From Roseburia sp. (GTDB lineage: Bacteria; Bacillota; Clostridia; Lachnospirales; Lachnospiraceae), in contig JAMPFA010000001.1 in NCBI GenBank assembly GCA_023664725.1, positions 492,378-531,053 on the forward strand: a stretch of DNA of 38,676 bases, read 5' to 3'. The notes below the pieces were generated by a model. It saw nothing but the letters and a program-made list of their open reading frames with translations. It was not told the origin of the DNA and ran no database searches. Below, piece by piece: positions 8,069 through 14,053 of this stretch (the first letter of the stretch is position 1; each line of letters begins with the position of its first letter). A program made the translations under genes and the position numbers.

Positions 8069-8323
8069 TCAATCTTCCTTCAACCCAAGCATTGCTTTCA
8101 TAGGATTTACCTTCCTGGCATGCTCCATAATTTCCGCCTGGCTGCCCTTCACATATATGTATAACTGCTCCAATTCCTCTTTGTCAAAGCCCTGGCTTTT
8201 TTCCAGTCTGCACTCCGGTAAAATATACTCTGCCGTATCCTTTCCCCTCTGAAAAGAGACATGGACGTATTTCTCTTCCTTTTTGCGGATAATACCGGAT
8301 ACTGTCATATTTATTTCCTGCAT
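8069..8323 (-). CDS. Small hypothetical protein
   Basis: I do not recognise a family. The 84-residue soluble protein is rich in E, K and V. Its N-terminal half looks like beta strands (MTVSGIIRKKEEKYVHVSFQ, then YILPECRLEKSQGF) and its C-terminal half like helix (EELEQLYIYVKGSQAEIMEHARKV). No signal peptide, metal motif or membrane segment is visible. GGGGGA lies 7 bases before the ATG, and a good sigma-A promoter lies at 8358-8386, so it is very likely expressed on its own. It lies upstream of the TRAP operon on the same strand, and its 3' end is near the TRAP promoter. Some readthrough into the TRAP operon is possible, as no clear terminator follows. Confidence 0.7.
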   Translation of the reverse strand: MQEINMTVSGIIRKKEEKYVHVSFQRGKDTAEYILPECRLEKSQGFDKEELEQLYIYVKGSQAEIMEHARKVNPMKAMLGLKED

Positions 8324-8357
8324 ATCAGATTCCCCCTTTAAACGTCCTCTGATATTG

Positions 8358-8386
8358 ATTATATCCCTGCTTTTCCCAACTTACAA
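8358..8386 (-). promoter_or_regulatory. Sigma-A promoter of the 84-residue gene
   Basis: On the minus strand TTGTAA (8381-8386) and a perfect TATAAT (8358-8363) are separated by 17 bases, about 35 bases before the start codon. Confidence 0.65.
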
Positions 8387-8399
8387 TGCAAAATTTTAT

Positions 8400-8645
8400 T
8401 ATATTCACAAAACATACACGGGACGGCACTCCCACACTGCGCCCCGTCATGCCCGTCTTGACAGAATCCGCAGGAAGCCACTCCCGGAACATGATTTTTT
8501 TCTGTCCCGGCGCTGTTTTACCTCATTATCCCCGGCTGCCACACCGGTAGGCACAAACCTCTGCTCCGCCCCTTTTTTGTGGGCCACAGCGAAATAACTG
8601 TGAGGGGCATCCTGGCACGAAATGGGTTTGCGCCACCTTTTCTTA
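8400..8645. repeat. GC-rich non-coding block, possible dispersed repeat
   Basis: The stretch 8324-8814 has no convincing gene. Within it, about 8400-8645 is clearly richer in G and C than its AT-rich flanks. It encodes only junk-like frames (for example ATPVGTNLCSAPF on the plus strand) of a kind I associate with recurrent mis-annotated small ORFs in Lachnospiraceae, which suggests a dispersed intergenic element. GGCACAAACC (8550-8559) and GGTTTGCGCC (8625-8634) form near-perfect distant arms, so a structured RNA or mobile remnant is possible. This is an inference from memory and composition only. Confidence 0.35.
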
Positions 8646-8783
8646 AAAAAGGCGAAAATAAAATCAGATGTATGCCTGTTTTATTCAGTTTTCAAAATTC
8701 AATGGTCTTTTTTGAACCTGAAACTATTATAAAACAGCTCATCTGATCTCTTTTATGGCATAATTTGGCAGATAGCACGTCAT

Positions 8784-8816
8784 AATTTGACAAAATACTA
8801 CTGTATTTTGCAAATT
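8784..8816. repeat. Long hairpin at the 3' end of the XRE gene
   Basis: The arms CAAAATAC and GTATTTTG pair perfectly around TACT and extend outward with AATTTG and CAAATT (one bulge). It overlaps the stop codon of the XRE gene at 8815. No T run follows on the minus strand, so it may stabilise the message or be a weak terminator. Confidence 0.45.
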
Positions 8817-9147
8817 ATACCACTATCCTCAAATTTTCCGCTATTACTTTTAAAACTTTTACCAGATACCATCTCTGGATCTCGCTTGTTCCGTTAAAAA
8901 TTTCTAAAATATCGCTTTCGTCGGTGCTCTTAGCCCCAAACAACAGAAAATCCGTACTGACATCCAGTATCTGGGAGATTTCCATAAGTTTATCCACGGA
9001 ACAGGCTGTGGTTCCGTTTTCTATACGCTGCAACTGTCTTTCATTTGCATAATCCAGACATTCCGCCAGCTGATACTGCGTCAGATTGCTTCGTTTGCGC
9101 ATCTGCTGTATTCTGCTGCCAACAGCTTTTTTATCATAATATTGCAC
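8815..9147 (-). CDS. XRE-family transcriptional regulator
   Basis: This 110-residue DNA-binding protein has a helix-turn-helix of the Cro/CI type at about residues 9-66: VGSRIQQMRKRSNLTQYQLA, then ERQLQRIENGTTACSVDKLM, and ISQILDVSTDFLLFG. The C-terminal 40 residues are a short helical tail that could make dimers. The start must be the GTG at 9147, because a stop codon lies two codons upstream in frame. The ribosome binding site is poor. A possible promoter (TTGAAT, 18 bases, TATACT on the minus strand) lies upstream near 9300. It overlaps the 85-residue ORF by 67 bases. Probably a chromosomal or prophage-like regulator; its target is unknown. Confidence 0.8.
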   Translation of the reverse strand: MQYYDKKAVGSRIQQMRKRSNLTQYQLAECLDYANERQLQRIENGTTACSVDKLMEISQILDVSTDFLLFGAKSTDESDILEIFNGTSEIQRWYLVKVLKVIAENLRIVV

Positions 9148-9338
9148 TTTTCATATTCATCTCCGGTAACAAAACTAACTGGGTAAGTTACTAAATACAT
9201 ACCCTCCAGGCATCTCATCCTGTCCAGAGCCTGTCCCAGCAAATCCAGGGCACCCGGCCTGTCTACATAGTATATTACCTGAGAACCGGCAGATTCAACA
9301 GTGACTATACCAGCTAATTCCGGGGGAATATTGTACAC
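9081..9338 (-). CDS. Doubtful small ORF overlapping the XRE gene
   Basis: An 85-residue frame with GTG start. I recognise no family. The first 65 residues have protein-like composition (for example PPELAGIVTVESAGSQVIYY and DRPGALDLLGQALDRM), but the last 20 lie inside the XRE gene in another frame. The frame is open back to the stop codon of the upstream XRE gene (9381), with no better start. Its GTG has no clear ribosome binding site, and a strong terminator at 9366-9404 lies just before it, leaving no room for a promoter. It is either a small coupled gene read through the terminator, a remnant of a longer protein, or not coding. I rate it low. Confidence 0.3.
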   Translation of the reverse strand: MYNIPPELAGIVTVESAGSQVIYYVDRPGALDLLGQALDRMRCLEGMYLVTYPVSFVTGDEYEKCNIMIKKLLAAEYSRCANEAI

Positions 9339-9365
9339 CTTTGGGAGGGTGTGACAGCCCCCAAT

Positions 9366-9404
9366 AAAAAAGCAGACCCTCTACTTTTTCAAGTAGTGGG
9401 CCTG
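9366..9404 (-). terminator. Strong terminator after the upstream XRE gene
   Basis: Read on the minus strand, CAGGCCCACTAC and GTAGAGGGTCTG form a 12-position stem (one G-U pair, one mismatch) followed by C and six T. The stem overlaps the last codons of the XRE gene at 9381-9719. Confidence 0.8.
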
Positions 9405-9719
9405 TCCTTTTAAGATCTGCTCTATCATATACAGCAAAAACTCAACCTGATTTTCACTGCAATTTTTTGTCATAAATACAAATCTGTCTATGTAGCACGT
9501 GGTTTCCTCCTGATTCATAAGGGCTAGAGGCGTGGTTTCCAGCGCATTGACAATTTTCAGATATGTATCAAGGCTCATCGCTCTTCTGCCATGTTCAATA
9601 CTTTTTATCGTATCCAGGGAAACCTCCGCCCTCTCTGCCAGCTGGCTTTGAGACATATGCAGGCGTTTTCTCTCCGTTCTGATATTTTCTGCGATAATTT
9701 CGTATAAATTCTCTTCCAT
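9381..9719 (-). CDS. XRE-family transcriptional regulator (probably self-repressing)
   Basis: The 112-residue protein carries a Cro/CI-type helix-turn-helix at about residues 9-66: IAENIRTERKRLHMSQSQLA, AEVSLDTIKSIEHGRRAMSL and LKIVNALETTPLALM. The C-terminal segment (about 70-112) is helical and may dimerise. AAAGGA lies 8 bases before the ATG. The promoter has TATAAT at 9744-9749, overlapped by a perfect nine-base inverted repeat (9721-9748), which is the classic layout for autorepression. A strong terminator closes it, so it is monocistronic. It lies directly downstream of the agr-like locus on the same strand. Whether it controls that locus cannot be told. Confidence 0.88.
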   Translation of the reverse strand: MEENLYEIIAENIRTERKRLHMSQSQLAERAEVSLDTIKSIEHGRRAMSLDTYLKIVNALETTPLALMNQEETTCYIDRFVFMTKNCSENQVEFLLYMIEQILKGQAHYLKK

Positions 9720-9720
9720 A

Positions 9721-9749
9721 ATAATATCCTTTCTATGATGGATATTATA
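9721..9749 (-). promoter_or_regulatory. Operator-promoter of the XRE gene
   Basis: Perfect arms ATAATATCC (9721-9729) and GGATATTAT (9740-9748) are separated by 10 bases. The outer arm overlaps the minus-strand -10 TATAAT (9744-9749) and the inner arm overlaps the ribosome binding site. The -35 is poor. Confidence 0.65.
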
Positions 9750-9810
9750 GCAGAAATTTTTCTAATAGTTTTAAAAACGTCACATTATTGCATTTATGTG
9801 TAATGTTTTG

Positions 9811-10518
9811 CTAAATAATTCGATTTCTAAATCTGCAATGCTTCATTTTCAGTTCCTTCTTCCGGGACCTGGCAACAACAAAATGCTCTCCGTCATCCAA
9901 TTCTACCTCATTGCCCTGGATAGCCTTAATATGCTGCAAATTCACAATGTAAGAAACATGAATATGGGAAAACACCTGATCATCCAACTGCTTCCACAAT
10001 TCTTTTGTTGTCATATTGGTTTTATAGGAATCAGACGGTGTATAAATCATAGCCTGACGGCCTTTCTTTGCAATATAGAGAATATCGTCATAGCTTACAC
10101 AAAATTGATTGTTGCGAAAGTTGAATACAAAATCCTGTTTGATCAGATTTAAATACTCCATTGCCTTATCAATCACACACCTTAGCTTTTCCACCGTAAT
10201 CGGTTTTTCAATAAAATCAAAAGTGAAATACTCAAATGCTTTCATGGCATTGCTCACATAGCTTGTGAGAAACACAAGAAGAGCCTTTCTGTCTTTGACA
10301 CGTATCTCTTCTGCCAGCTCAAATCCGTCTTTCTTTGGCATATTAATATCCAAAATATACATATGATATTTCTCTTTGTTCATCTCACTATACATTAAAA
10401 GTTCATCTGCACTGAAATATATGTCATATTCCACCGCATATTGCTGCAATTCATCAAATGCCGATTCCAATACCTCCACGTCCTCACGGCTGTCATCGCA
10501 TACTGCTATTTTTAACAT
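9811..10518 (-). CDS. LytTR-family response regulator (AgrA-like), second copy
   Basis: This 235-residue regulator has an N-terminal receiver with acidic pair D8/D9, phosphoacceptor D57 (MYILDINMP), and the conserved K in FIEKPIT. The C-terminal LytTR domain (about 130-230) has KKGRQAMIY, HVSYIVNLQHIKAI and the ending ARSRKKELKMK. LytTR proteins bind paired nine-base direct repeats. GGGGGG lies 6 bases before the ATG. It follows agrB but is separated from it by a terminator and a gap of about 170 bases, so it likely has its own promoter. A sequence ACCGTTTGT on the minus strand in that gap fits the LytTR half-site consensus. It is one of two such regulators flanking the locus, and only one kinase is present. 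Confidence 0.93.
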   Translation of the reverse strand: MLKIAVCDDSREDVEVLESAFDELQQYAVEYDIYFSADELLMYSEMNKEKYHMYILDINMPKKDGFELAEEIRVKDRKALLVFLTSYVSNAMKAFEYFTFDFIEKPITVEKLRCVIDKAMEYLNLIKQDFVFNFRNNQFCVSYDDILYIAKKGRQAMIYTPSDSYKTNMTTKELWKQLDDQVFSHIHVSYIVNLQHIKAIQGNEVELDDGEHFVVARSRKKELKMKHCRFRNRII

Positions 10519-10619
10519 ATAATTCCCCCCTTAGAATAAGCAGAAGCTTTATATTTATGCAGTAATAACTTTATCAGTATTTTTTAACCACAAACGGTTA
10601 TTTTTTGACTTTTTCCACA

Positions 10620-10660
10620 AAGTAAAAACCGGATAACAAGATAACCTTGTCATCCGACTT
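10620..10660 (-). terminator. Terminator after agrB
   Basis: On the minus strand CGGATGACAAG and CTTGTTATCCG (one mismatch) enclose a five-base loop and are followed by GTTTTTACTTT. Confidence 0.75.
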
Positions 10661-10687
10661 TTACGTCACTATAAACCATCTAACAAA

Positions 10688-11254
10688 TTACTGAAAACTT
10701 TCCTTTCTTTTTACAACTCCAGCCAATAATCCCACTGCCACCAATGCCATGGACATAAATACTGCCTTTGCATACAAGGGTTTTTGGCATATTATCAATA
10801 AGGGAAAAAGCACTGTCTCTGCCAGGGCAATACAAACACTGTTCCTGTGATAAACTCTTTTCTCCATATTACACAATGGCTTATTCTCACTTTGAATAGG
10901 TGTCGTTACAAAAATGATACCGTCAAAAATCAAAATCAGGATAGCAAATATGTAATTTATCAACGGCACCATAAAGATAAATACCATGCAAATGCAGGTA
11001 CTGCCATATGTAAACCACAAGCATTTTCCCGGGGTAGATGCATGATACCCTCCTGCAAAAATACGCAGCGTCATATAGCACACCTCAAACAAAATTCCAA
11101 TCAAAGCATTTCCCAATATACCCGATAATACTGATGCAAAAAGGAAATCCAATAACAAATTTTCCAGTTTGGTAATTCCGGTTCTTAGAATCATGTTGTT
11201 TGATTCATTGACAAGTCCGGCTCTTTCAAACATATTGAAAATACGATCAGTCAT
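10688..11254 (-). CDS. AgrB-like peptide-processing membrane protease
   Basis: AgrB cuts the AgrD propeptide on its C-terminal side and helps form the thiolactone ring and its export. The 188-residue length and about five hydrophobic segments match the family. The catalytic His and Cys are at residues 71 and 78 in GGYHASTPGKC, seven apart as in the staphylococcal protein. The preceding MTLRIFAGG motif is also conserved. The ATG overlaps the agrD stop by eight bases, so the two proteins should be made together. The order here is D then B, the reverse of staphylococcal agr. The 3' terminator lies at 10620-10660. Confidence 0.93.
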   Translation of the reverse strand: MTDRIFNMFERAGLVNESNNMILRTGITKLENLLLDFLFASVLSGILGNALIGILFEVCYMTLRIFAGGYHASTPGKCLWFTYGSTCICMVFIFMVPLINYIFAILILIFDGIIFVTTPIQSENKPLCNMEKRVYHRNSVCIALAETVLFPLLIICQKPLYAKAVFMSMALVAVGLLAGVVKRKESFQ

Positions 11255-11405
11255 GATACTTTTTCAAGGAATCTAACTGGGAATCCAGTTCTTCCTGGTA
11301 AAAACGGGAATGACAAGCCGTATTTACTGCTAAACCAGCTAATAGTAATACCACACTGTATAACACCATAAGCCATTTTTCACTTATTGCTTTCAGATTA
11401 CTCAT
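11247..11405 (-). CDS. AgrD-like cyclic-lactone autoinducer propeptide
   Basis: This is the propeptide of a quorum-sensing signal. I take the ATG at 11405, with AAAGGAGG about 8 bases upstream; earlier in-frame starts have no such site. The 52-residue product has an amphipathic N-terminus (MSNLKAISEKW), a hydrophobic stretch (LMVLYSVVLLLAGLAV), then NTACHSRF and an acidic tail (YQEELDSQL). Cys31 is the only residue of its kind. Alignment with the clostridial pattern of a five-residue ring followed by an aromatic-Gln-acidic tail predicts a ring of C31-H32-S33-R34-F35, with a short exocyclic tail such as NTA or TA. The ring size is an inference. It is overlapped by agrB by eight bases. Confidence 0.9.
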   Translation of the reverse strand: MSNLKAISEKWLMVLYSVVLLLAGLAVNTACHSRFYQEELDSQLDSLKKYHD

Positions 11406-11498
11406 TTTCTGCACCTCCTTTTTTATGACCATATCATATTTTCCTTTGAATGTGTCGAAAATGGTAAAATTAGCACGATACTTGGAAAAACTGGTAAG

Positions 11499-11530
11499 AT
11501 TATCCTGTATATATAACATGTATATATAAC
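11499..11530 (-). promoter_or_regulatory. Possible agrDB promoter with 13-base direct repeats
   Basis: Two copies of TGTATATATAAC (plus strand 11506-11517 and 11519-11530), one base apart, lie just upstream of GATAAT on the minus strand (11499-11504), about 95 bases before agrD. No -35 is visible, as expected for activator-dependent promoters. LytTR sites are direct repeats but normally spaced 21-22 bases, so the fit to this regulator family is imperfect. Confidence 0.4.
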
Positions 11531-11564
11531 TGAATATATAATATTTTTTTCAGCTTTGCTTCAA

Positions 11565-11892
11565 CTAATTCGTCGCTTTTTCCTTACTGTCAACAACTGC
11601 ATTTCCATCACATAAAAACGCTGGGTGAATCGGAATCCTTATTCTCATAGCCCGTCTTTCTTCAACAGTAAAAAATTCTCCCAGCCTTCTATTTCGATAA
11701 TATCTGGAAATGAATCTCTTGCCCTCAGCTATTATCTTTTCTGAAATTGACCGGTCAATTTCAGAAAAATCCTCACTAACACCCGGGTTCTCTACACTTC
11801 CTTACGGAAACGATGTCATCCGGATTCCATCCTGCCTTAAACTCTATGCGGTCTGATTCGATTTTCTTCTTGTATCCCGAATTAAAATTCAC
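11565..11892 (-). pseudogene. Remnant of an AlbA_2 (AAA-4) ATP-binding protein
   Basis: The gap between agrD and the kinase gene holds the two ends of a broken gene. Fragment 1 (11892 to 11776) reads ESDRIEFKAGWNPDDIVSV, the typical start of the Schlafen AlbA_2 ATP-binding family, then stops. Fragment 2 (about 11790 down to 11565) is in another frame and reads RYYRNRRLGEF and IRIPIHPAFL, which resemble the C-terminal YRNRRLGDFL and TIPIHPAFL blocks of the same family. The middle of the protein is missing and a 32-base palindrome sits at the break. It lies immediately after the kinase stop codon. The identification is by memory of family motifs. Confidence 0.6.
11737..11768. repeat. Perfect 32-bp palindrome
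   Basis: The sequence TTTTCTGAAATTGACC is followed directly by its exact reverse complement GGTCAATTTCAGAAAA, with no spacer. It lies inside the decayed AlbA_2 gene close to where the reading frame breaks. It could be two abutted terminal inverted repeats left by a transposable element. Confidence 0.8.
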
Positions 11893-13148
11893 GTCACATA
11901 CAATATGACGCTTGTCTTAAATATAGCATCCTCGGTCTGTATCATCTGCTCTCCATTGTACTTCTTTACGATTTGTTCTACATTACGAAGTCCTAAACCA
12001 TGATTCTTTCTGTCCTGCTTTCTTGTGACAAATTCTCTTCCATTTTGCTGTAGCGTTCCATCATAAGAATTACAGATGCGAATTACCAGAATTCCCTTTT
12101 CATATTTTAGTTCCACAGATAAATATTTATTTTTCGTATGTTCCAACGCCTCTAACGCATTATCCAATAAATTACCTAAAATCATATTTAAATCAAAATC
12201 CGACATAAAGGAACAATCTGGAACTTTCAGCTTCGTTTTTATCTGACACCCCATTTTTTCGGCTTTATCCAATCTGTAGTTTAGAATTGCATCTACTTCA
12301 TAATTACCTGAATTGACATGCTGGCCAGGGACATACATATAGTCCTGAATATTTTTTATATATTGAGAAGCTTTTTCATATTCTGCCTGGCTGATATAAG
12401 TTTCCAGCAAAAGGAGATGATTTTTCATATCGTGCCACAAAGAACGTATATTTTCCTGAGACTGTTTCATCAATGCACTTTGATTTTCATGCATTGCTAT
12501 CCGTTCTTCCATAACTTTACTGTCCAATGTCTCCCTGTACACGTCATTTACTTTATCATACAAATAGAATGTACTCACATTGATCAAACAAATTGCACTT
12601 AAACCAATGAGCGTTAATTCAGATTTATAGTCAAAGCTTGCCAAAATTTCTACAAGAACTACGCTTCCGCCTAATATAAGAATAATGTTAAAATAACTGC
12701 TTTTAGATATGTAGTCCATTTTATCCACACAGAAAAAATGCTCAATCAGAAAAACAAAAATAATATATAAGAAAGAAGATAGCAAACTTCCTGTTGCGCC
12801 GTTAGGATTACTCTCTCCTAACCATACAAAAATTCTCCACACAATTTCTTCAAAAAGAATCCCCAATGCTATGGCAGAAATAACCGCTGTAAGCTTGCGG
12901 ATCATACTGCCATCATATAAAAGAAATGCTGTTATCAATAACAAAAGAGTTAACGAACCAGTGACCAAATACATATTTCCTAAAAATAAATATATGATGC
13001 AGTTTATTAACCACACCATAATATATATTATTGTCTGCAAAATCACATTCACTTTTTTCTTTGATAAAAATAATTTCATAACTCGAAAGTCAATATAAAT
13101 ATTCAAAATATTTGACACTGCATTAAACATAATTTCCATCCAGCTCAT
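11889..13148 (-). CDS. GHKL-domain sensor histidine kinase (AgrC-like)
   Basis: The 419-residue membrane kinase has about six hydrophobic segments in its first 200 residues (for example VILQTIIYIMVWLINCIIYL and LTLLLLITAFLLYDG), as in AgrC. The dimerisation/phosphorylation helix has H239 in SLWHDMKNHLLLLE. The ATP-binding domain carries the N box NLLDNALEAL (about 326-335) and the G box HGLGLRNV (about 383-390). AAGGAAGAG lies just before the ATG. It follows the LytTR regulator at 13160-13867 by 11 bases, so the two form a two-component pair. By position it is expected to sense the peptide made by agrD and agrB. It is the only kinase for two LytTR regulators here. Confidence 0.93.
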   Translation of the reverse strand: MSWMEIMFNAVSNILNIYIDFRVMKLFLSKKKVNVILQTIIYIMVWLINCIIYLFLGNMYLVTGSLTLLLLITAFLLYDGSMIRKLTAVISAIALGILFEEIVWRIFVWLGESNPNGATGSLLSSFLYIIFVFLIEHFFCVDKMDYISKSSYFNIILILGGSVVLVEILASFDYKSELTLIGLSAICLINVSTFYLYDKVNDVYRETLDSKVMEERIAMHENQSALMKQSQENIRSLWHDMKNHLLLLETYISQAEYEKASQYIKNIQDYMYVPGQHVNSGNYEVDAILNYRLDKAEKMGCQIKTKLKVPDCSFMSDFDLNMILGNLLDNALEALEHTKNKYLSVELKYEKGILVIRICNSYDGTLQQNGREFVTRKQDRKNHGLGLRNVEQIVKKYNGEQMIQTEDAIFKTSVILYVT

Positions 13149-13159
13149 TTTTCTCTTCC

Positions 13160-13867
13160 TTATGTATTCTCCAACAACTTCCGATTAAGATTCTTTTTCT
13201 TTGCACGGCTCACAGGTAATATTTCCCCATTGGCCATAACCACACATTCCTTTTGATATTCTACCGCATAACGCATATTGATTATATAAGATTTGTGAAC
13301 CATGCAGAAATTTTTATCCTTTAACTGCATCAAAATGTCAGACAATTTACCATAAAATTCTTTCCGTTCATTCTGGGTTATGATATGTACTTTCTTTCCC
13401 TGGCTCTGGAAGTACATAATTGCCTGCTCATTTACAATAAAATGACTTTTTCCTATTTTGTATTCGAAATAGTGGTTCTGAAAATGATATAATCTGTCAT
13501 ATTCATCCAAAATATATTTTGTTTTCTGGTAATCAATGGGCTTAATAAGAAAATTCATAGGACGGATATCAAAAAGCTGCATAGCATATCCTTCTTTAGA
13601 TGATACGAATACGATCTGAATTGTTTCATTTGTCAATTTTGAGCGGATCATCCTCCCCACATCAACACCGGATGTCTCCTTTAACTGAATGTCCAAAAAG
13701 ACAATATTTAGTGTCCCTTCTTTTTCAATAGATAGCAACAAATCTTCTGCGCTTTTGTATGTCTGAATCAAAATTTCAACATTGTTCTTTTTGGAATATT
13801 CTGATATGTATCCTTTTAACTCTAAGATGAACTCCTCTTCATCATCGCATATTCCGACTTTTAGCAT
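13160..13867 (-). CDS. LytTR-family response regulator (AgrA-like), first copy
   Basis: The 235-residue regulator has receiver acidic pair D8/D9, phosphoacceptor D59 (VFLDIQLKETSG) and the conserved K in FLIKPID. The C-terminal LytTR domain carries SQGKKVHIIT, MVHKSYIINMRYAVEY and ends SRAKKKNLNRKL. It is only moderately like the second copy (for example CDDEEEF versus CDDSRED), so recent duplication is unlikely. GGAGAG lies close before the ATG. It is first in the locus, with a good sigma-A promoter at 13976-14004, a leader hairpin and an inverted repeat. It is co-transcribed with the GHKL kinase, and so is the likely partner of that kinase. Confidence 0.93.
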   Translation of the reverse strand: MLKVGICDDEEEFILELKGYISEYSKKNNVEILIQTYKSAEDLLLSIEKEGTLNIVFLDIQLKETSGVDVGRMIRSKLTNETIQIVFVSSKEGYAMQLFDIRPMNFLIKPIDYQKTKYILDEYDRLYHFQNHYFEYKIGKSHFIVNEQAIMYFQSQGKKVHIITQNERKEFYGKLSDILMQLKDKNFCMVHKSYIINMRYAVEYQKECVVMANGEILPVSRAKKKNLNRKLLENT

Positions 13868-13924
13868 TTCTCTCCACCGATATCTCCTTTCCTGTCAAAT
13901 GCATGATCAGCCATTCTATAGCCC

Positions 13925-13941
13925 ATTGTATCTTATACAAT
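13925..13941. promoter_or_regulatory. Inverted repeat in the leader of the agr-like locus
   Basis: ATTGTAT and ATACAAT are perfect arms around CTT. They lie about 30-45 bases downstream of the predicted start of transcription, between promoter and ribosome binding site. Operator candidate. Confidence 0.45.
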
Positions 13942-13947
13942 CATAAA

Positions 13948-13972
13948 GACAGAAAAAATAGCTTTTTCTGCC
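13948..13972 (-). terminator. Hairpin at the promoter/leader boundary of the agr-like locus
   Basis: On the minus strand GGCAGAAAAA and TTTTTCTGTC (one mismatch) form a stem around a short loop, followed by TTTATG. It begins about where transcription from 13976-14004 should start. It could end spoIVB transcripts, attenuate the agr-like operon, or protect the 5' end. Confidence 0.4.
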
Positions 13973-13975
13973 TTT

Positions 13976-14004
13976 AGTATACTATCAATTTTTTCCGATT
14001 TCAA
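13976..14004 (-). promoter_or_regulatory. Sigma-A promoter of the agr-like regulator-kinase operon
   Basis: On the minus strand TTGAAA (13999-14004) and TATACT (13976-13981) are separated by 17 bases, about 110 bases before the LytTR regulator start. Confidence 0.65.
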
Positions 14005-14053
14005 GGATGAAAAGAAGAATATACCATATCAAAAACCTTTCAGACAACCGCCT

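Noticed and set aside
8283-8597. 104-codon plus-strand frame in the gap upstream of the 84-residue gene
   Set aside because: No ribosome site, no protein-like pattern, and it crosses the promoter of the minus-strand gene. It looks like the junk frame of a repeat.
8761-8792. Near-direct repeat CATAATTTGGCA / CATAATTTGACA
   Set aside because: Two short AT-rich copies only, with no gene signal to tie them to; probably chance.
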